Shown here piece by piece: positions 47,082 through 55,960 of a stretch of 64,000 bases of DNA. Source of the stretch: Photobacterium angustum (GTDB lineage Bacteria; Pseudomonadota; Gammaproteobacteria; Enterobacterales; Vibrionaceae); NCBI RefSeq assembly GCF_002954615.1, contig NZ_MSCJ01000001.1, forward strand, positions 2,232,001 through 2,296,000, given 5' to 3'. Each line of letters begins with the position of its first letter. Position 1 is the first letter of the stretch. The notes beneath the pieces were generated by a model. That model was given only the letters and a program-made list of their open reading frames with translations. It had not been told where the DNA came from and ran no database searches. The position numbers and the translations under genes are program-made.

Positions 47082-47921
47082 ATGAGCATTAAGATCAAAA
47101 CGGCTGAAGAAATTGAAAAAATGCGCGTTGCGGGCCGTTTGGCTGCTGAAGTGCTAGAAATGATCGAGCCCCACGTTAAAGCTGGTGTAACTACCGAAGA
47201 GCTTGACCGTATTTGTCATGACTACATAACTAAAGATCAGCAAGCTATTCCAGCACCACTGAATTACCATGGTTTTCCAAAATCAGTATGTACTTCAATT
47301 AACCACGTAGTATGTCATGGTATTCCAGCACAAGCTGATGAAGAAGTACCAGAAGCAAATGGTAAATACATCAAGCCTGCAGTACTAAAGGATGGCGATA
47401 TTATTAATATCGACGTAACCGTTATTAAAGATGGTTACCATGGCGATACATCAAAAATGTTTGAAGTGGGTGAAGTATCACTCGAAGACAAGCGTCTATG
47501 TCGTGTGGCACAAGAAAGCCTTTACTTAGCCATTAAAAAAGTAAAACCAGGTGCACGTGTAGGTGATATTGGTACAGCTATTCAGAAGTTTATCAAATCT
47601 GGTAATAGCCGTTTCTCTATTGTTAAAGATTACTGTGGTCATGGTATCGGTAATGAATTCCACGAAGAACCACAAGTAGTTCACTACAAAAATAACGATC
47701 GTACCGTACTAAAAGAAGGCATGTGTTTCACTATCGAGCCAATGATCAACGCCGGTAAGTTCGGTTGTGAATCTGATGACCAAGACGGTTGGACAGTTTA
47801 CACAGTCGATGGTAAAAAATCCGCGCAATGGGAACATACCCTGCTAGTGACAAAAGATGGTTGTGAAATTTTAACGCTTCGTACAGAAGAAACACTTCCA
47901 CGCGTTATGCATAACGCATAA
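47082..47921 (+). CDS. map: Methionine aminopeptidase, type I
   Basis: Removes the initiator methionine. The pita-bread fold metal ligands are visible: DIINIDVTVIKDGYHGDTSKMF (two Asp), GHGIGNEFHEEP (His), FTIEPMIN (Glu) and WEHTLLVTKDG (Glu). The 279 residues include a short insertion (about 12 residues, EEVPEANGKYIK near residue 91) after VCHGIPAQ, compared with the usual 264 or so. Single gene, divergent from rpsB. Confidence 0.96.
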   Translation: MSIKIKTAEEIEKMRVAGRLAAEVLEMIEPHVKAGVTTEELDRICHDYITKDQQAIPAPLNYHGFPKSVCTSINHVVCHGIPAQADEEVPEANGKYIKPAVLKDGDIINIDVTVIKDGYHGDTSKMFEVGEVSLEDKRLCRVAQESLYLAIKKVKPGARVGDIGTAIQKFIKSGNSRFSIVKDYCGHGIGNEFHEEPQVVHYKNNDRTVLKEGMCFTIEPMINAGKFGCESDDQDGWTVYTVDGKKSAQWEHTLLVTKDGCEILTLRTEETLPRVMHNA

Positions 47922-47947
47922 CGTACCGACTTCGTTAACAAGATCAT

Positions 47948-47977
47948 AAAAACCGACCTTCTGTGTCGGTTTTTTTC
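47948..47977 (+). terminator. Intrinsic terminator of map
   Basis: Stem AACCGAC / GTCGGTT with a 7-base loop and a run of seven Ts, about 25 bp after the map stop. Confidence 0.88.
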
Positions 47978-48048
47978 TCCCTATACATGTTGTTCCTCAC
48001 TAGTAGTCGTTATAGTAAAGATAAGATTTAGCAATAGCACGGACTGCC

Positions 48049-50670
48049 ATGACGGATACCCTTTCTCTTCAACTTGATCGTTACCTTGATCAAGACATCA
48101 CGCTCGATAATTTACGTAATGCATTAGCCACCTTTGCAGAACAACAAAAAGAATGTTTTTTTCAGCATGTTCCTATTGCAGATCTAGTTACTGCTCGCAG
48201 TAACTATATAGATCAACTGCTACAACGTTTATGGCATTTTTACGGATTTTCACAGCAATCAGATTTAGCTTTTGTTGCCGTCGGTGGTTATGGTCGTGGT
48301 GAGCTTCATCCCCTTTCGGATGTCGATATTTTAATCTTAAGTGAACAACCTATTAGCGATGAGATTGGCGTAAAAGTCAGTGAGTTTATTACACTACTGT
48401 GGGATCTACGATTAGAAGTAGGACAAAGTGTCCGTACTGTTGCTGAATGCGTTGATGTTGGCAAAGATGATCTAACTGTTGCAACAAACTTAACCGAAGC
48501 CCGTTATTTATGTGGTAATAAAGGTACCTATAATCACCTTATTGAATCCATTAATGATGGCGCATTCTGGCCAAGTCATACGTTTTATAAAGCCAAGTTA
48601 GAAGAACAAAAAAAACGTCACGCTCGTTATCACGATACCACCTACAATTTAGAACCTGATATAAAATCAAGCCCTGGCGGACTGCGAGATATTCATACTT
48701 TAACTTGGGTTGCACGCCGACACTTTGGCGCCACCAGCTTATTTGAAATGAGTCGCCATGGTTTTTTAACTGATGCTGAATATCGTGAACTGGTTGAATG
48801 TCAAAATGAGTTGTGGCGAATTCGCTTTGCATTACATATAGAACTTCGTCGTTATGATAATCGCCTTACTTTTGATCATCAGGCATCAGTGGCTAACAAC
48901 TTAGGTTATCAAGGTGAAGGTAATCGCCATGTTGAAATGATGATGAAAGAGTTCTACCGCACGCTTCGTCGAGTAGCCGAACTCAATAAAATGCTACTAC
49001 AACTATTTGAACAAGCGATTATTACCCAACAAAAAGATACCGAGCCCACCGTACTTGATGAGGACTTTCAAATTCGGGGGCATTTAATTGAAGCCACTAA
49101 GCCTGCTCTATTCCAAGCACGCCCTGAAACTATTTTAGATATGTTCCTTCATGTCGCAAAAAACTCTGAGATTGAAGGTATTGCAGCACCCACATTGCGC
49201 CAATTACGTACAGCTCGTCGGCGATTGAATCTCTTCCTAATCGAAATCCCAACTGCTCGTGAAAAGTTCATGGAGTTGGTCCGACAACCCAACGCCTTGC
49301 AAAAAGCATTTCGCTTAATGCATCGTCACGGCGTGTTATCCGCTTATCTACCGCAATGGAGCCACATTGTTGGCCAAATGCAATTTGATTTATTCCACGT
49401 TTATACCGTCGATGAACATAGTATTCGTGTGATCAAAAACCTGAATAAATTTAGCGATCCAGAAAATCAACAACGTCACCCTATTTGCTGTGAGATCTAT
49501 CCCCGTATAGTTAAGAAAGAATTATTAATTCTAGCGGCTATTTTTCATGATATCGCCAAAGGTCGAAAAGGCGATCACTCTGAACTCGGTGCTGTCGATG
49601 CCTATGAATTTTGTATCCAACATGGGCTATCACGACCAGAAGCGAACATTGTTTCATGGTTAGTTAAAAAACACCTTCTCATGTCAGTAACCGCACAACG
49701 TCGCGATATTTACGATCCCGAAGTCGTCACTGAATTTGCTAAAGAAGTACGAGATGAAGAACGTCTGGACTATTTAGTCTGCTTAACCGTTGCAGATATC
49801 TGCGCTACTAATCAAGACTTATGGAACAGTTGGAAACGTACTCTTCTCTCCGAGCTTTACTACTCAACCCAAAAAGCATTACGTCGCGGTTTAGAAAATA
49901 CGCCAGATGTGCGTGACCGTATTCGTCACAATCAACAATTAGCTTCTGCCATGTTACGCAGTAAAGGTTTTCAGCCACGTGAGATTGAAGTGTTATGGCA
50001 ACGCTTTAAAGCTGATTACTTTCTTCGCCATACCCACAAACAACTGGCGTGGCATGCTGAAGCCTTACTCACGCACGATCATGACAAACCGCTAATCTTA
50101 CTCAGTAAAAAAGCAACCCGTGGCGGTACTGAAGTATTCGTGTATAGCAAAGATAAAGCCAAGCTTTTTGCTATCGTCGTTTCAGAGCTAGATAAGAAGA
50201 ACTTAAGTGTCCATGACGCTCAAATAATGAATAGCAAAGATGGTTACACGCTTGATACCTTTATGGTGTTAGATCCTAACGGCAAAGCAATCAATGAAAA
50301 CCGTCATATCACCATCCGACGCACATTAACCAAAGCATTAACAGTGATGAAATCTGAACGAAAAATCCGTCGAGCACCACGTAAGCTATTACATTTTAAT
50401 GTAAAAACTAAAGTCAGTTTTCTGCCAACCAAAACGGGCAAGAAAACGATGATGGAATTAGTTGCGTTAGACATGCCAGGATTATTAGCTAAAGTGGGAG
50501 CTGTGTTTGCCGAGCACAATATTAGCTTGCAAGCAGCGAAAATCACCACGATTGGTGAGCGCGCTGAGGACTTCTTTATTCTGGTTAATGATCAAGGTTG
50601 TAATCTTAGCGTTGAACAGCAAGAAGTATTGGAAGCGTCGCTAATACGCACAATCAATCAACACGCATAA
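48049..50670 (+). CDS. glnD: Bifunctional uridylyltransferase/uridylyl-removing enzyme GlnD
   Basis: Nitrogen sensor that uridylylates PII when glutamine is low and reverses it when glutamine is high. 873 residues. The nucleotidyltransferase domain has GGYGRGELHPLSDVD (near residue 77). The HD hydrolase domain has H500 and D501 in IFHDIAKGRKGDHS. Two C-terminal ACT domains (about 690-770 and 798-873) sense glutamine. All catalytic motifs are intact. Located after map, as in Escherichia coli. Confidence 0.97.
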   Translation: MTDTLSLQLDRYLDQDITLDNLRNALATFAEQQKECFFQHVPIADLVTARSNYIDQLLQRLWHFYGFSQQSDLAFVAVGGYGRGELHPLSDVDILILSEQPISDEIGVKVSEFITLLWDLRLEVGQSVRTVAECVDVGKDDLTVATNLTEARYLCGNKGTYNHLIESINDGAFWPSHTFYKAKLEEQKKRHARYHDTTYNLEPDIKSSPGGLRDIHTLTWVARRHFGATSLFEMSRHGFLTDAEYRELVECQNELWRIRFALHIELRRYDNRLTFDHQASVANNLGYQGEGNRHVEMMMKEFYRTLRRVAELNKMLLQLFEQAIITQQKDTEPTVLDEDFQIRGHLIEATKPALFQARPETILDMFLHVAKNSEIEGIAAPTLRQLRTARRRLNLFLIEIPTAREKFMELVRQPNALQKAFRLMHRHGVLSAYLPQWSHIVGQMQFDLFHVYTVDEHSIRVIKNLNKFSDPENQQRHPICCEIYPRIVKKELLILAAIFHDIAKGRKGDHSELGAVDAYEFCIQHGLSRPEANIVSWLVKKHLLMSVTAQRRDIYDPEVVTEFAKEVRDEERLDYLVCLTVADICATNQDLWNSWKRTLLSELYYSTQKALRRGLENTPDVRDRIRHNQQLASAMLRSKGFQPREIEVLWQRFKADYFLRHTHKQLAWHAEALLTHDHDKPLILLSKKATRGGTEVFVYSKDKAKLFAIVVSELDKKNLSVHDAQIMNSKDGYTLDTFMVLDPNGKAINENRHITIRRTLTKALTVMKSERKIRRAPRKLLHFNVKTKVSFLPTKTGKKTMMELVALDMPGLLAKVGAVFAEHNISLQAAKITTIGERAEDFFILVNDQGCNLSVEQQEVLEASLIRTINQHA

Positions 50671-50690
50671 TCGATAACGTATTAGGATAA

Positions 50691-50718
50691 AAAAAAGCCT
50701 GCAATTATTGCAGGCTTT
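50691..50718. terminator. Bidirectional terminator between glnD and yqcA
   Basis: The 11-bp perfect stem AAAGCCTGCAA / TTGCAGGCTTT with a 3-base loop is flanked by an A run on the left and CTCTTTT on the right. It serves convergent glnD and yqcA. Confidence 0.85.
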
Positions 50719-50723
50719 CTCTT

Positions 50724-51170
50724 TTATATCTGTGTAATAAAGGTGTTAAACCAACCTTGGGCTACATCTAACGGCTCAAAATGGACACCCGCATCAATAT
50801 CAAGGCGATCTTGTACAGGTTTAGCGCCTAACTCCACTAATAACGCATCAAATTGACGCCCAGCACCACAAAAGCGATCTTCACCATAGCTTGAATCCCC
50901 TAACGCTATCACACCAAATTGCTGTTGAGGTAAAAGAGGGAATTGATCTTGCAGTGCAACATAAAGCGGTAACAAGTTTTCAGGGATCTCACCCTGTCCA
51001 GTTGTCGATGAAATGATCAGTACATTATCATCTTTGTAATCAAGAAAATCATCTAGCGTGGGGTCAAAATAGACCTGCGTTTCAATCGACGTCGCACTCT
51101 CTGCTAATGCTTCTGCCAGATCTTCCGCACCACCATAAACAGATCCGATAAAAATACCTAATCGAGCCAT
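50724..51170 (-). CDS. yqcA: YqcA/MioC-type flavodoxin
   Basis: FMN-binding short-chain flavodoxin, 148 residues. FMN phosphate loop GSVYGGAEDLAE, then ISSTTGQGEIPENL and VIALGDSSYGEDRFCGAGRQ. The frame extends to 51188, but GGAGGG before the ATG at 51170 (MARLGIFIG) decides the start. The electron-transfer partner is unknown. In Escherichia coli yqcA sits beside truC and yqcC, as here. Confidence 0.9.
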   Translation of the reverse strand: MARLGIFIGSVYGGAEDLAEALAESATSIETQVYFDPTLDDFLDYKDDNVLIISSTTGQGEIPENLLPLYVALQDQFPLLPQQQFGVIALGDSSYGEDRFCGAGRQFDALLVELGAKPVQDRLDIDAGVHFEPLDVAQGWFNTFITQI

Positions 51171-51261
51171 AATGCCCTCCATTGCCACTATAAACTATCA
51201 CCAATGTGGCAATGATAAGCTTAAAAATCAAGCACTATGATCAGATATAATTAAACTTCAA

Positions 51262-51999
51262 TTAGTCTCGTACTAATAGATTGGGGGACCAATTAAACGC
51301 AGTCATGACTTTACGCCACGTCTCATCAATATCTGCACGAATATCAATAGAATCACCTGTGATCGGGTGATCAAATTGTAATCTTGAGGCATGCAGCATT
51401 AAACGGTGACAATCATAATGTTCACGGAACATACGGTTATGGCGTCCATCACCATGATTTACATCACCAATAATATGATGACTTAAATGATGCATATGTC
51501 GACGTAGCTGGTGCTTCCGCCCAGTTTCTGGTTTCATTTCAACTAAACAATAGCGACTGGTTGAGTAGCGCCCTACCGCAATATCTGTTTCAACCGTTGC
51601 TAATGGCTCGTAAGCCGTTACAGCTGGTTGTGCTTCTTTCTCTTCTGATGCATTTTTATCAGCGATCTTATCAAGCTCAACCTTCAACGGATAATCGAGC
51701 ACTGCCGCTTCTTTTATCCAACCACGCACCACGGCATGATACGTTTTATGCATATCGCGCCCAGCAAAAAGTGGCATCATTTGTGATGCAATCTCACTGG
51801 ATAATCCAAACAACAAAACACCCGATGTTGGGCGATCTAAACGATGTAATGGAAAGACATGCTGGCCAATTTGATCTCGCAATGTTTGCATCACAAAAAC
51901 AGTCTCATGACTATCTAGCCATGAACGGTGAACCAACATACCGGCAGGCTTGTTAACCGCAATCAAATAGTCATCGCGATATAAAATTTCAAGTTCCAT
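51262..51999 (-). CDS. truC: tRNA pseudouridine(65) synthase TruC
   Basis: RluA-family pseudouridine synthase. 245 residues starting MELEILYRDDYLIAVNKPAG. The catalytic Asp is in HRLDRPTSGVLLFG. The C-terminal GRKHQLRRHMHHLSHHIIGD motif is family-specific. A GTG at 52008 is open in frame three residues earlier and abuts the yqcC stop (TGAGTGAATG), so the exact start is uncertain. Confidence 0.93.
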   Translation of the reverse strand: MELEILYRDDYLIAVNKPAGMLVHRSWLDSHETVFVMQTLRDQIGQHVFPLHRLDRPTSGVLLFGLSSEIASQMMPLFAGRDMHKTYHAVVRGWIKEAAVLDYPLKVELDKIADKNASEEKEAQPAVTAYEPLATVETDIAVGRYSTSRYCLVEMKPETGRKHQLRRHMHHLSHHIIGDVNHGDGRHNRMFREHYDCHRLMLHASRLQFDHPITGDSIDIRADIDETWRKVMTAFNWSPNLLVRD

Positions 52000-52008
52000 T
52001 ACATTCAC

Positions 52009-52332
52009 TCAGTGTTGTTTAAATAGTAAATCTAGCTGACGTGTGACCGATAAAATATCGTTAACACCTACTTTTTCTTTCATTGCTTCTTCAATATAAG
52101 GACTAATCTCAAACTGTGCTGGTAACGGTAATTGTAAAGCAATCAGTTGTCCGAATTTGGGAATAAAAATCCATTGTAACCATTGGTGGCAATCTAATGT
52201 ATCAATTGCAAATGGTTCAGTGCTTGTAAGTAACTGCTCATCAGGAGGCGTTAACTGCCAATGAGAATGTTGACGTAGTACCAACTCTAATTCTTCAAGT
52301 AAACGTTGACTATGATGATATTTATCCATCTT
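52009..52332 (-). CDS. yqcC: YqcC family protein
   Basis: 107 residues starting MDKYHHSQRLLEELELVL, with the family core FAIDTLDCHQWLQWIFIPKF. Small helical cytoplasmic protein of unknown function. The frame extends to 52404, but GGGGGGAAG before the ATG at 52332 fixes the start. First gene of the yqcC-truC-yqcA unit. Confidence 0.88.
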   Translation of the reverse strand, partial: KMDKYHHSQRLLEELELVLRQHSHWQLTPPDEQLLTSTEPFAIDTLDCHQWLQWIFIPKFGQLIALQLPLPAQFEISPYIEEAMKEKVGVNDILSVTRQLDLLFKQH

Positions 52333-52509
52333 CCCCCCTGATAGTAAGCCGCGCAGAATAGCACTTGAAACGAGATGCCCCAAGTAATTCAAGCGTCTTA
52401 GCATCGCGGTTATGAAACCTTTAGCCTACCCAATATAAATCCTTTAGTTAATAGGTATGCTTGGCTCACCGCAAAAGTTATACTGACTTTCTGACTTAGG
52501 AGCACAGAT

Positions 52510-53556
52510 ATGACCATGGATAAATTTCATACCCTGACCCAATTACTTGATAATGCAGGCTGCCAATACAACATTTTTGATCTCGGCCGCCGTGTGAATG
52601 AAATTGATGTTTCACAATTTAAAGCTGTCGAAGAAAATCGCCAGCCTTATCCATGGCCATTACAGCAACATGCGCATTTAGCTATTTCTTTTTGGCAACC
52701 TCAACATACACCGTGGATCTGGTTTCTTCGATTACCACTCGATGAGCGTGGCTTATTAAAACAAGCAGCTGTTGGTGATTTTATTAAATATGTGATTGAA
52801 GCGATGGGCGCAACACTTAATAGCGAGCCGACTGAAGAAGAACAAGAAAAGCTAGCGGCTAATCCTTACACGTTTAAACCCACCGATGACAAGATGGCTA
52901 TTTTTCACGCCCAGATCCGTCATCAATTGGATTTACCAGCAAGCCAATATTACGAACATGCTCAGCAATATTTATCCGGTAAATTAGATTGGCAACAGTG
53001 GCAAGGTGTTGGTTTACAAGGCATTGCCGATATTTGTGCGCGAATGAAGCAAGAAAATAATGCTACCTTTATTCGTAAAGCAATTGCAAACCTTCCTATG
53101 ACGCCACTTTATGCCCTGCTTGGCTGCTTAGAGCACTGTACATTACCTGATCCTTTAAGTACTCGTATCAGTGAACATTTAAGTGCTGAAATCAATAGCC
53201 AAGATCCGGATCTATTTTTAGTTTCAGCGTTGATCCGTGCAATATCTGGCAGTGATAGCAAAGTCTTAAACCCTGCTCTTGAAAGTATTTTAGCCCAACC
53301 AGAATTGTGTCACCGCGAAGTGTTAATCGCTATTGCTGGTCGATGCTGGTCGGGGCTATTAACAACAGACAACGCTGCAAGATTTTTATTACGCCTTGCT
53401 GAGACAAACGATCAAGCACTGTTCAATCAATTATTTGCAGATTTAGTCATGCTTCCTGTACTACGTGGCACCATGCTTCAAGTATTACATGGTCAAGCTG
53501 AACCAGCTTTAGTCGCCGCGATTGAGAAATTACAGCAACATGCTCGTGGGCAATAA
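52510..53556 (+). CDS. DUF3549 family protein
   Basis: 348 residues with the DUF3549 beginning FHTLTQLLDNAGCQYNIFDLGRRV. The rest is helical and rich in Leu, Ala and Gln, with HEAT-like character from about residue 190 on. No signal peptide or membrane helix. Function unknown. TTAGGAGCA precedes the ATG. It forms a likely pair with the DUF3301 gene 18 bp downstream, divergent from yqcC, an arrangement I associate with Vibrionaceae. Confidence 0.8.
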   Translation: MTMDKFHTLTQLLDNAGCQYNIFDLGRRVNEIDVSQFKAVEENRQPYPWPLQQHAHLAISFWQPQHTPWIWFLRLPLDERGLLKQAAVGDFIKYVIEAMGATLNSEPTEEEQEKLAANPYTFKPTDDKMAIFHAQIRHQLDLPASQYYEHAQQYLSGKLDWQQWQGVGLQGIADICARMKQENNATFIRKAIANLPMTPLYALLGCLEHCTLPDPLSTRISEHLSAEINSQDPDLFLVSALIRAISGSDSKVLNPALESILAQPELCHREVLIAIAGRCWSGLLTTDNAARFLLRLAETNDQALFNQLFADLVMLPVLRGTMLQVLHGQAEPALVAAIEKLQQHARGQ

Positions 53557-53574
53557 GAGAATAGGAATAAAAGT

Positions 53575-53889
53575 TTGGATAATTTATTCGGAATACTGCT
53601 TATCGCAATCATCGGTTTTTTATTTTGGCAGCAAAGACGACAAACAGAGCTAGCGCAATATTTTATAGAGCAGCGCTGTAAAAATATGGGACTGCAATTA
53701 CTGAGCTTTGCGAGAGGAAAACATAAAATCAAAGATCATCGTGGAGAATGGGGATGGCGTACTATCTTTGTCTTTGAGTTTTCTGCCGACGGGCATGATG
53801 CCTATCAAGGTTATTTAGAAATGAAGCGACTTCGAGCAAGCCATTTTTATATTCCCCCTCATCGTCTTCCTGAGGGTGAAGAGTATTAA
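53575..53889 (+). CDS. DUF3301 family membrane-anchored protein
   Basis: 104 residues translated from TTG (53575) behind AATAGGAA. An N-terminal transmembrane helix (residues 3-20, LFGILLIAIIGFLFW) is followed by WQQRRQTELAQYFIEQRCKN, typical of DUF3301, and a short globular part (WGWRTIFVFEFSADG, YQGYLEMKRLR). Function unknown. No ATG is available near the family start, so the TTG start is real or the annotation would lose the membrane helix. Confidence 0.8.
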   Translation: MDNLFGILLIAIIGFLFWQQRRQTELAQYFIEQRCKNMGLQLLSFARGKHKIKDHRGEWGWRTIFVFEFSADGHDAYQGYLEMKRLRASHFYIPPHRLPEGEEY

Positions 53890-53903
53890 TTTTTTATAGT
53901 GAT

Positions 53904-53935
53904 AAAAAAGAACGGGCGCAACTTTCGTTGCGCCC
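53904..53935 (-). terminator. Terminator of csrB copy 1
   Basis: 9-bp stem GGGCGCAAC / GTTGCGCCC with a GAAA loop, followed by GTTCTTTTTT on the minus strand. Confidence 0.92.
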
Positions 53936-54376
53936 TATGGCTTTACATGCAGCATTCCCGCTACTATGGTGCTCCCTGCCATCAATCCTTGATATACTTA
54001 AATCCCCAATGTAGCTCCAAACTCTATCCTAGAGTTGCTCTTCGGTAGTTCCTTGACCCATCAATATTCCAATATTGACTCTCTCTTCCGTCCTGGAGGT
54101 GTCCTTTACTTCATCCTAAAGCTGTTCCTGACTTCATCAATGAAGATTAATCCCTACTCAATCCTAGAGTGTTCCACTCACTCCATCCTAGAGCGCTATC
54201 CCTAAACTTCATCCTGAAGTGTTCCATGTCATCCAGACCAGTAAATATCCTATTTACCTCACTACATCCTGTAGTTTTCCCTGCACAATCCTTGTTAGAT
54301 AGCTCCGCTATCTATCCTCATCCTGAGGTAGCTAATCCTTAGCTGTTCCGTTTCCTAATGCCGTTCCCTTTCGACA
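53904..54376 (-). ncRNA. csrB: CsrB-family regulatory RNA, copy 1
   Basis: Predicted to bind and titrate CsrA. On the minus strand about 473 nt contain 17 AGGA motifs. Many lie in the loop of a 4-6 bp hairpin, for example CTTC-AGGAT-GAAG, CTAC-AGGAT-GTAG and AACTCT-AGGAT-AGAGTT, separated by GGAAC-like spacers. The 3' end is the terminator GGGCGCAAC-GAAA-GTTGCGCCC plus GTTCTTTTTT (53904-53935). The predicted start is about 54376, with -10 TAATAT at 54383-54388. This copy diverges from the other two in sequence but keeps the 3' module (GGGAGCACCATAGTAGCGGG). No open frame explains the region. Confidence 0.85.
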
Positions 54377-54385
54377 AGGTAGATA

Positions 54386-54687
54386 TTACTAGATTAGTAA
54401 TCATGAACAACACATATACAGGTTATGAAAAATAAAGACTTTTTATTAAACCACTAAGCGTAAAAATAAATGACTGATATTAAATAACTATTTTTATAAA
54501 ATTACTATTTTTACGATTAAAAAAAAGAATTAATCCCACAGCGATGTAAGAGATGTCTTACAAAGTGAATAGATAAAAAGCTATAACGCAGAAAAATAAA
54601 GAGAAAACAGAGGAAAAACAGACGTTGAATGTTACATAACGTATGAAAAGAAGTATTAAAAAGAGATATGAAAAATTAGAAAGGCAT
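54386..54687. other. Upstream control region of csrB copy 1
   Basis: This stretch of 302 bp is very AT-rich and holds no gene. It contains the GacA-type box (54545-54562) and, between box and -10, about 150 bp rich in A/T tracts that could bind IHF or another bending protein. Confidence 0.7.
54545..54562. promoter_or_regulatory. GacA/UvrY/VarA-type box for csrB copy 1
   Basis: TGTAAGAGATGTCTTACA, a perfect TGTAAG-N6-CTTACA palindrome. This is the upstream activating sequence known for GacA-family response regulators before csrB/rsm RNA genes. Its centre is about 177 bp before the predicted RNA start. Confidence 0.88.
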
Positions 54688-54719
54688 AAAAAAGAGCGGG
54701 CGCGACTTGCGTCGCGCCC
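54688..54719 (-). terminator. Terminator of csrB copy 2
   Basis: 9-bp stem GGGCGCGAC / GTCGCGCCC with a 4-base loop, followed by GCTCTTTTTTA on the minus strand. Confidence 0.92.
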
Positions 54720-55075
54720 TTAGGTCTTACTTGCAGCATTCCCGCTACTATAGTGCTCCCTGCCTCATTCCTTTGACTGCCGATTCCTTCAGCATTGTCC
54801 TTGCGCTTCTTCCTGAAGTTGTTCCTTTGGTTATCCTAACCCGTCACCACATCCTGTTATGACTCTCTTCTCCTTCCTGGAGGTGTCCTTTACTTCGTCC
54901 TGAAGTGTTCCTTTTGTCATCCTGACTGGTAAACATCCTGCTTACCGAACTCTATCCTAGAGTGTTCCCTTCACAGTCCTTGTTTGATAAACCATCCTAG
55001 CTTATCAATCTCTCATCCTGAGACCACTACATCCTGTAGTATATTCCTGTTCCGTTCCGTCAGTTCCTTCCGACA
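54688..55075 (-). ncRNA. csrB: CsrB-family regulatory RNA, copy 2
   Basis: About 388 nt on the minus strand with 21 AGGA motifs by direct count, most in short hairpin loops (CTCT-AGGAT-AGAG, CTTC-AGGA-AGAAG, CTAC-AGGAT-GTAG). It begins near GTGTCGGAAGGAACTGACGG and ends at the terminator GGGCGCGAC / GTCGCGCCC with a U tract. -10 TAATAT is at 55082-55087. It is nearly identical to copy 3. An antisense open frame of 121 codons (55005-55370) overlapping its promoter side has no recognisable family and is not a gene. Confidence 0.87.
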
Positions 55076-55406
55076 CTATTAATATTACGCCAATCACCTT
55101 AATAAACACAGACACCAAAATACATTTATTTTCTATTGAAAAAAAACCCAAACACACACATAGGAATAAAGGGTTTATAATCATATAGTTAAGGATATTT
55201 AAAAGACATTTGATGTTACTTAAACAACAGATATCCCACGCATTTGTAAGAGATCTCGCACAAAGGAGCAAGAGATTAACGATATAAAAACTGAAATATT
55301 CTTTTATATTTAATCTTTTTACGTATAAATCGACATATGCGTCACGCTGTAAAAACAACTTTCGCAACAAAAAGAAGAAAAAGGAACAAAGATATTTTTC
55401 TTTAAA
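55076..55406. other. Upstream control region of csrB copy 2
   Basis: 331 bp without a gene, AT-rich, holding the -10 element and the GacA-type box at 55245-55262. The flank is not similar to the corresponding flank of copy 3 beyond the -10 and box. Confidence 0.7.
55245..55262. promoter_or_regulatory. GacA/UvrY/VarA-type box for csrB copy 2
   Basis: TGTAAGAGATCTCGCACA: the left half is perfect and the right half differs from CTTACA at two positions. The centre lies about 178 bp before the predicted RNA start. Confidence 0.82.
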
Positions 55407-55438
55407 TAAAAAGAGAGGGCGTGACTTTCGCCACGCCC
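55407..55438 (-). terminator. Terminator of csrB copy 3
   Basis: 9-bp stem GGGCGTGGC / GTCACGCCC (one G-U pair) with a 4-base loop, followed by TCTCTTTTTATTT on the minus strand. Confidence 0.9.
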
Positions 55439-55795
55439 TTAGGTCTTACTTGCAGCATTCCCGCTACTATAGTGCTCCCTGCCTCATTCCTTTGACTGCC
55501 GATTCCTTCAGCATTGTCCTTGCGCTTCTTCCTGAAGTTGTTCCTTTGGTTATCCTAACCCGTCACCACATCCTGTTATGACTCTCTTCTCCTTCCTGGA
55601 GGTGTCCTTTACTTCGTCCTGAAGTGTTCCTTTTGTCATCCTGACTGGTAAACATCCTGCTTACCGAACTCTATCCTAGAGTGTTCCCTTCACAGTCCTT
55701 GTTTGATAAGCCATCCTAGTTTATCAACCTCTCATCCTGAGACCACTACATCCTGTAGTATATTCCTGTTCCGTTCCGTCAGCTCCTTCCGACAC
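55407..55795 (-). ncRNA. csrB: CsrB-family regulatory RNA, copy 3
   Basis: About 389 nt on the minus strand, aligned to copy 2 at a constant offset of 719 bp with only four substitutions in about 356 bp and no gaps. It therefore carries the same 21 AGGA motifs and hairpin layout. -10 TAATCT is at 55801-55806. The 3' terminator stem is GGGCGTGGC / GTCACGCCC, different in sequence from copy 2 but still paired. Confidence 0.87.
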
Positions 55796-55960
55796 CAATA
55801 AGATTACGCGATTTGCTTTTTTAAACAATAAAGCTCTATCAATAATTTATAAAAATTTTTTTGATAAAATACATATCAATAAATAAAACAATTAAAATCA
55901 ATCAGATAAAAAAAAAGTGACGACATTTAGTATGCTTATAAGATTGTTTTCTCACGCTGT

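Noticed and set aside
47340..47390. Insertion in methionine aminopeptidase as a sign of a frameshift or fusion
   Set aside because: The frame is continuous, all metal ligands are present and the insertion is short; it looks like a normal lineage-specific loop.
55005..55370. Open frame of 121 codons on the minus strand overlapping csrB copy 2 and its promoter
   Set aside because: Low-complexity, no family features, no ribosome-binding site, and it crosses a promoter and an RNA gene. The equivalent frame is absent in copy 3.
53936..55790. Repeated short motifs that first look like a CRISPR array or a REP/ERIC cluster
   Set aside because: The repeats are not of fixed length, have no regular spacers and no cas genes nearby. 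Short stems with AGGA loops, terminators and GacA boxes explain them as CsrB-type RNAs.
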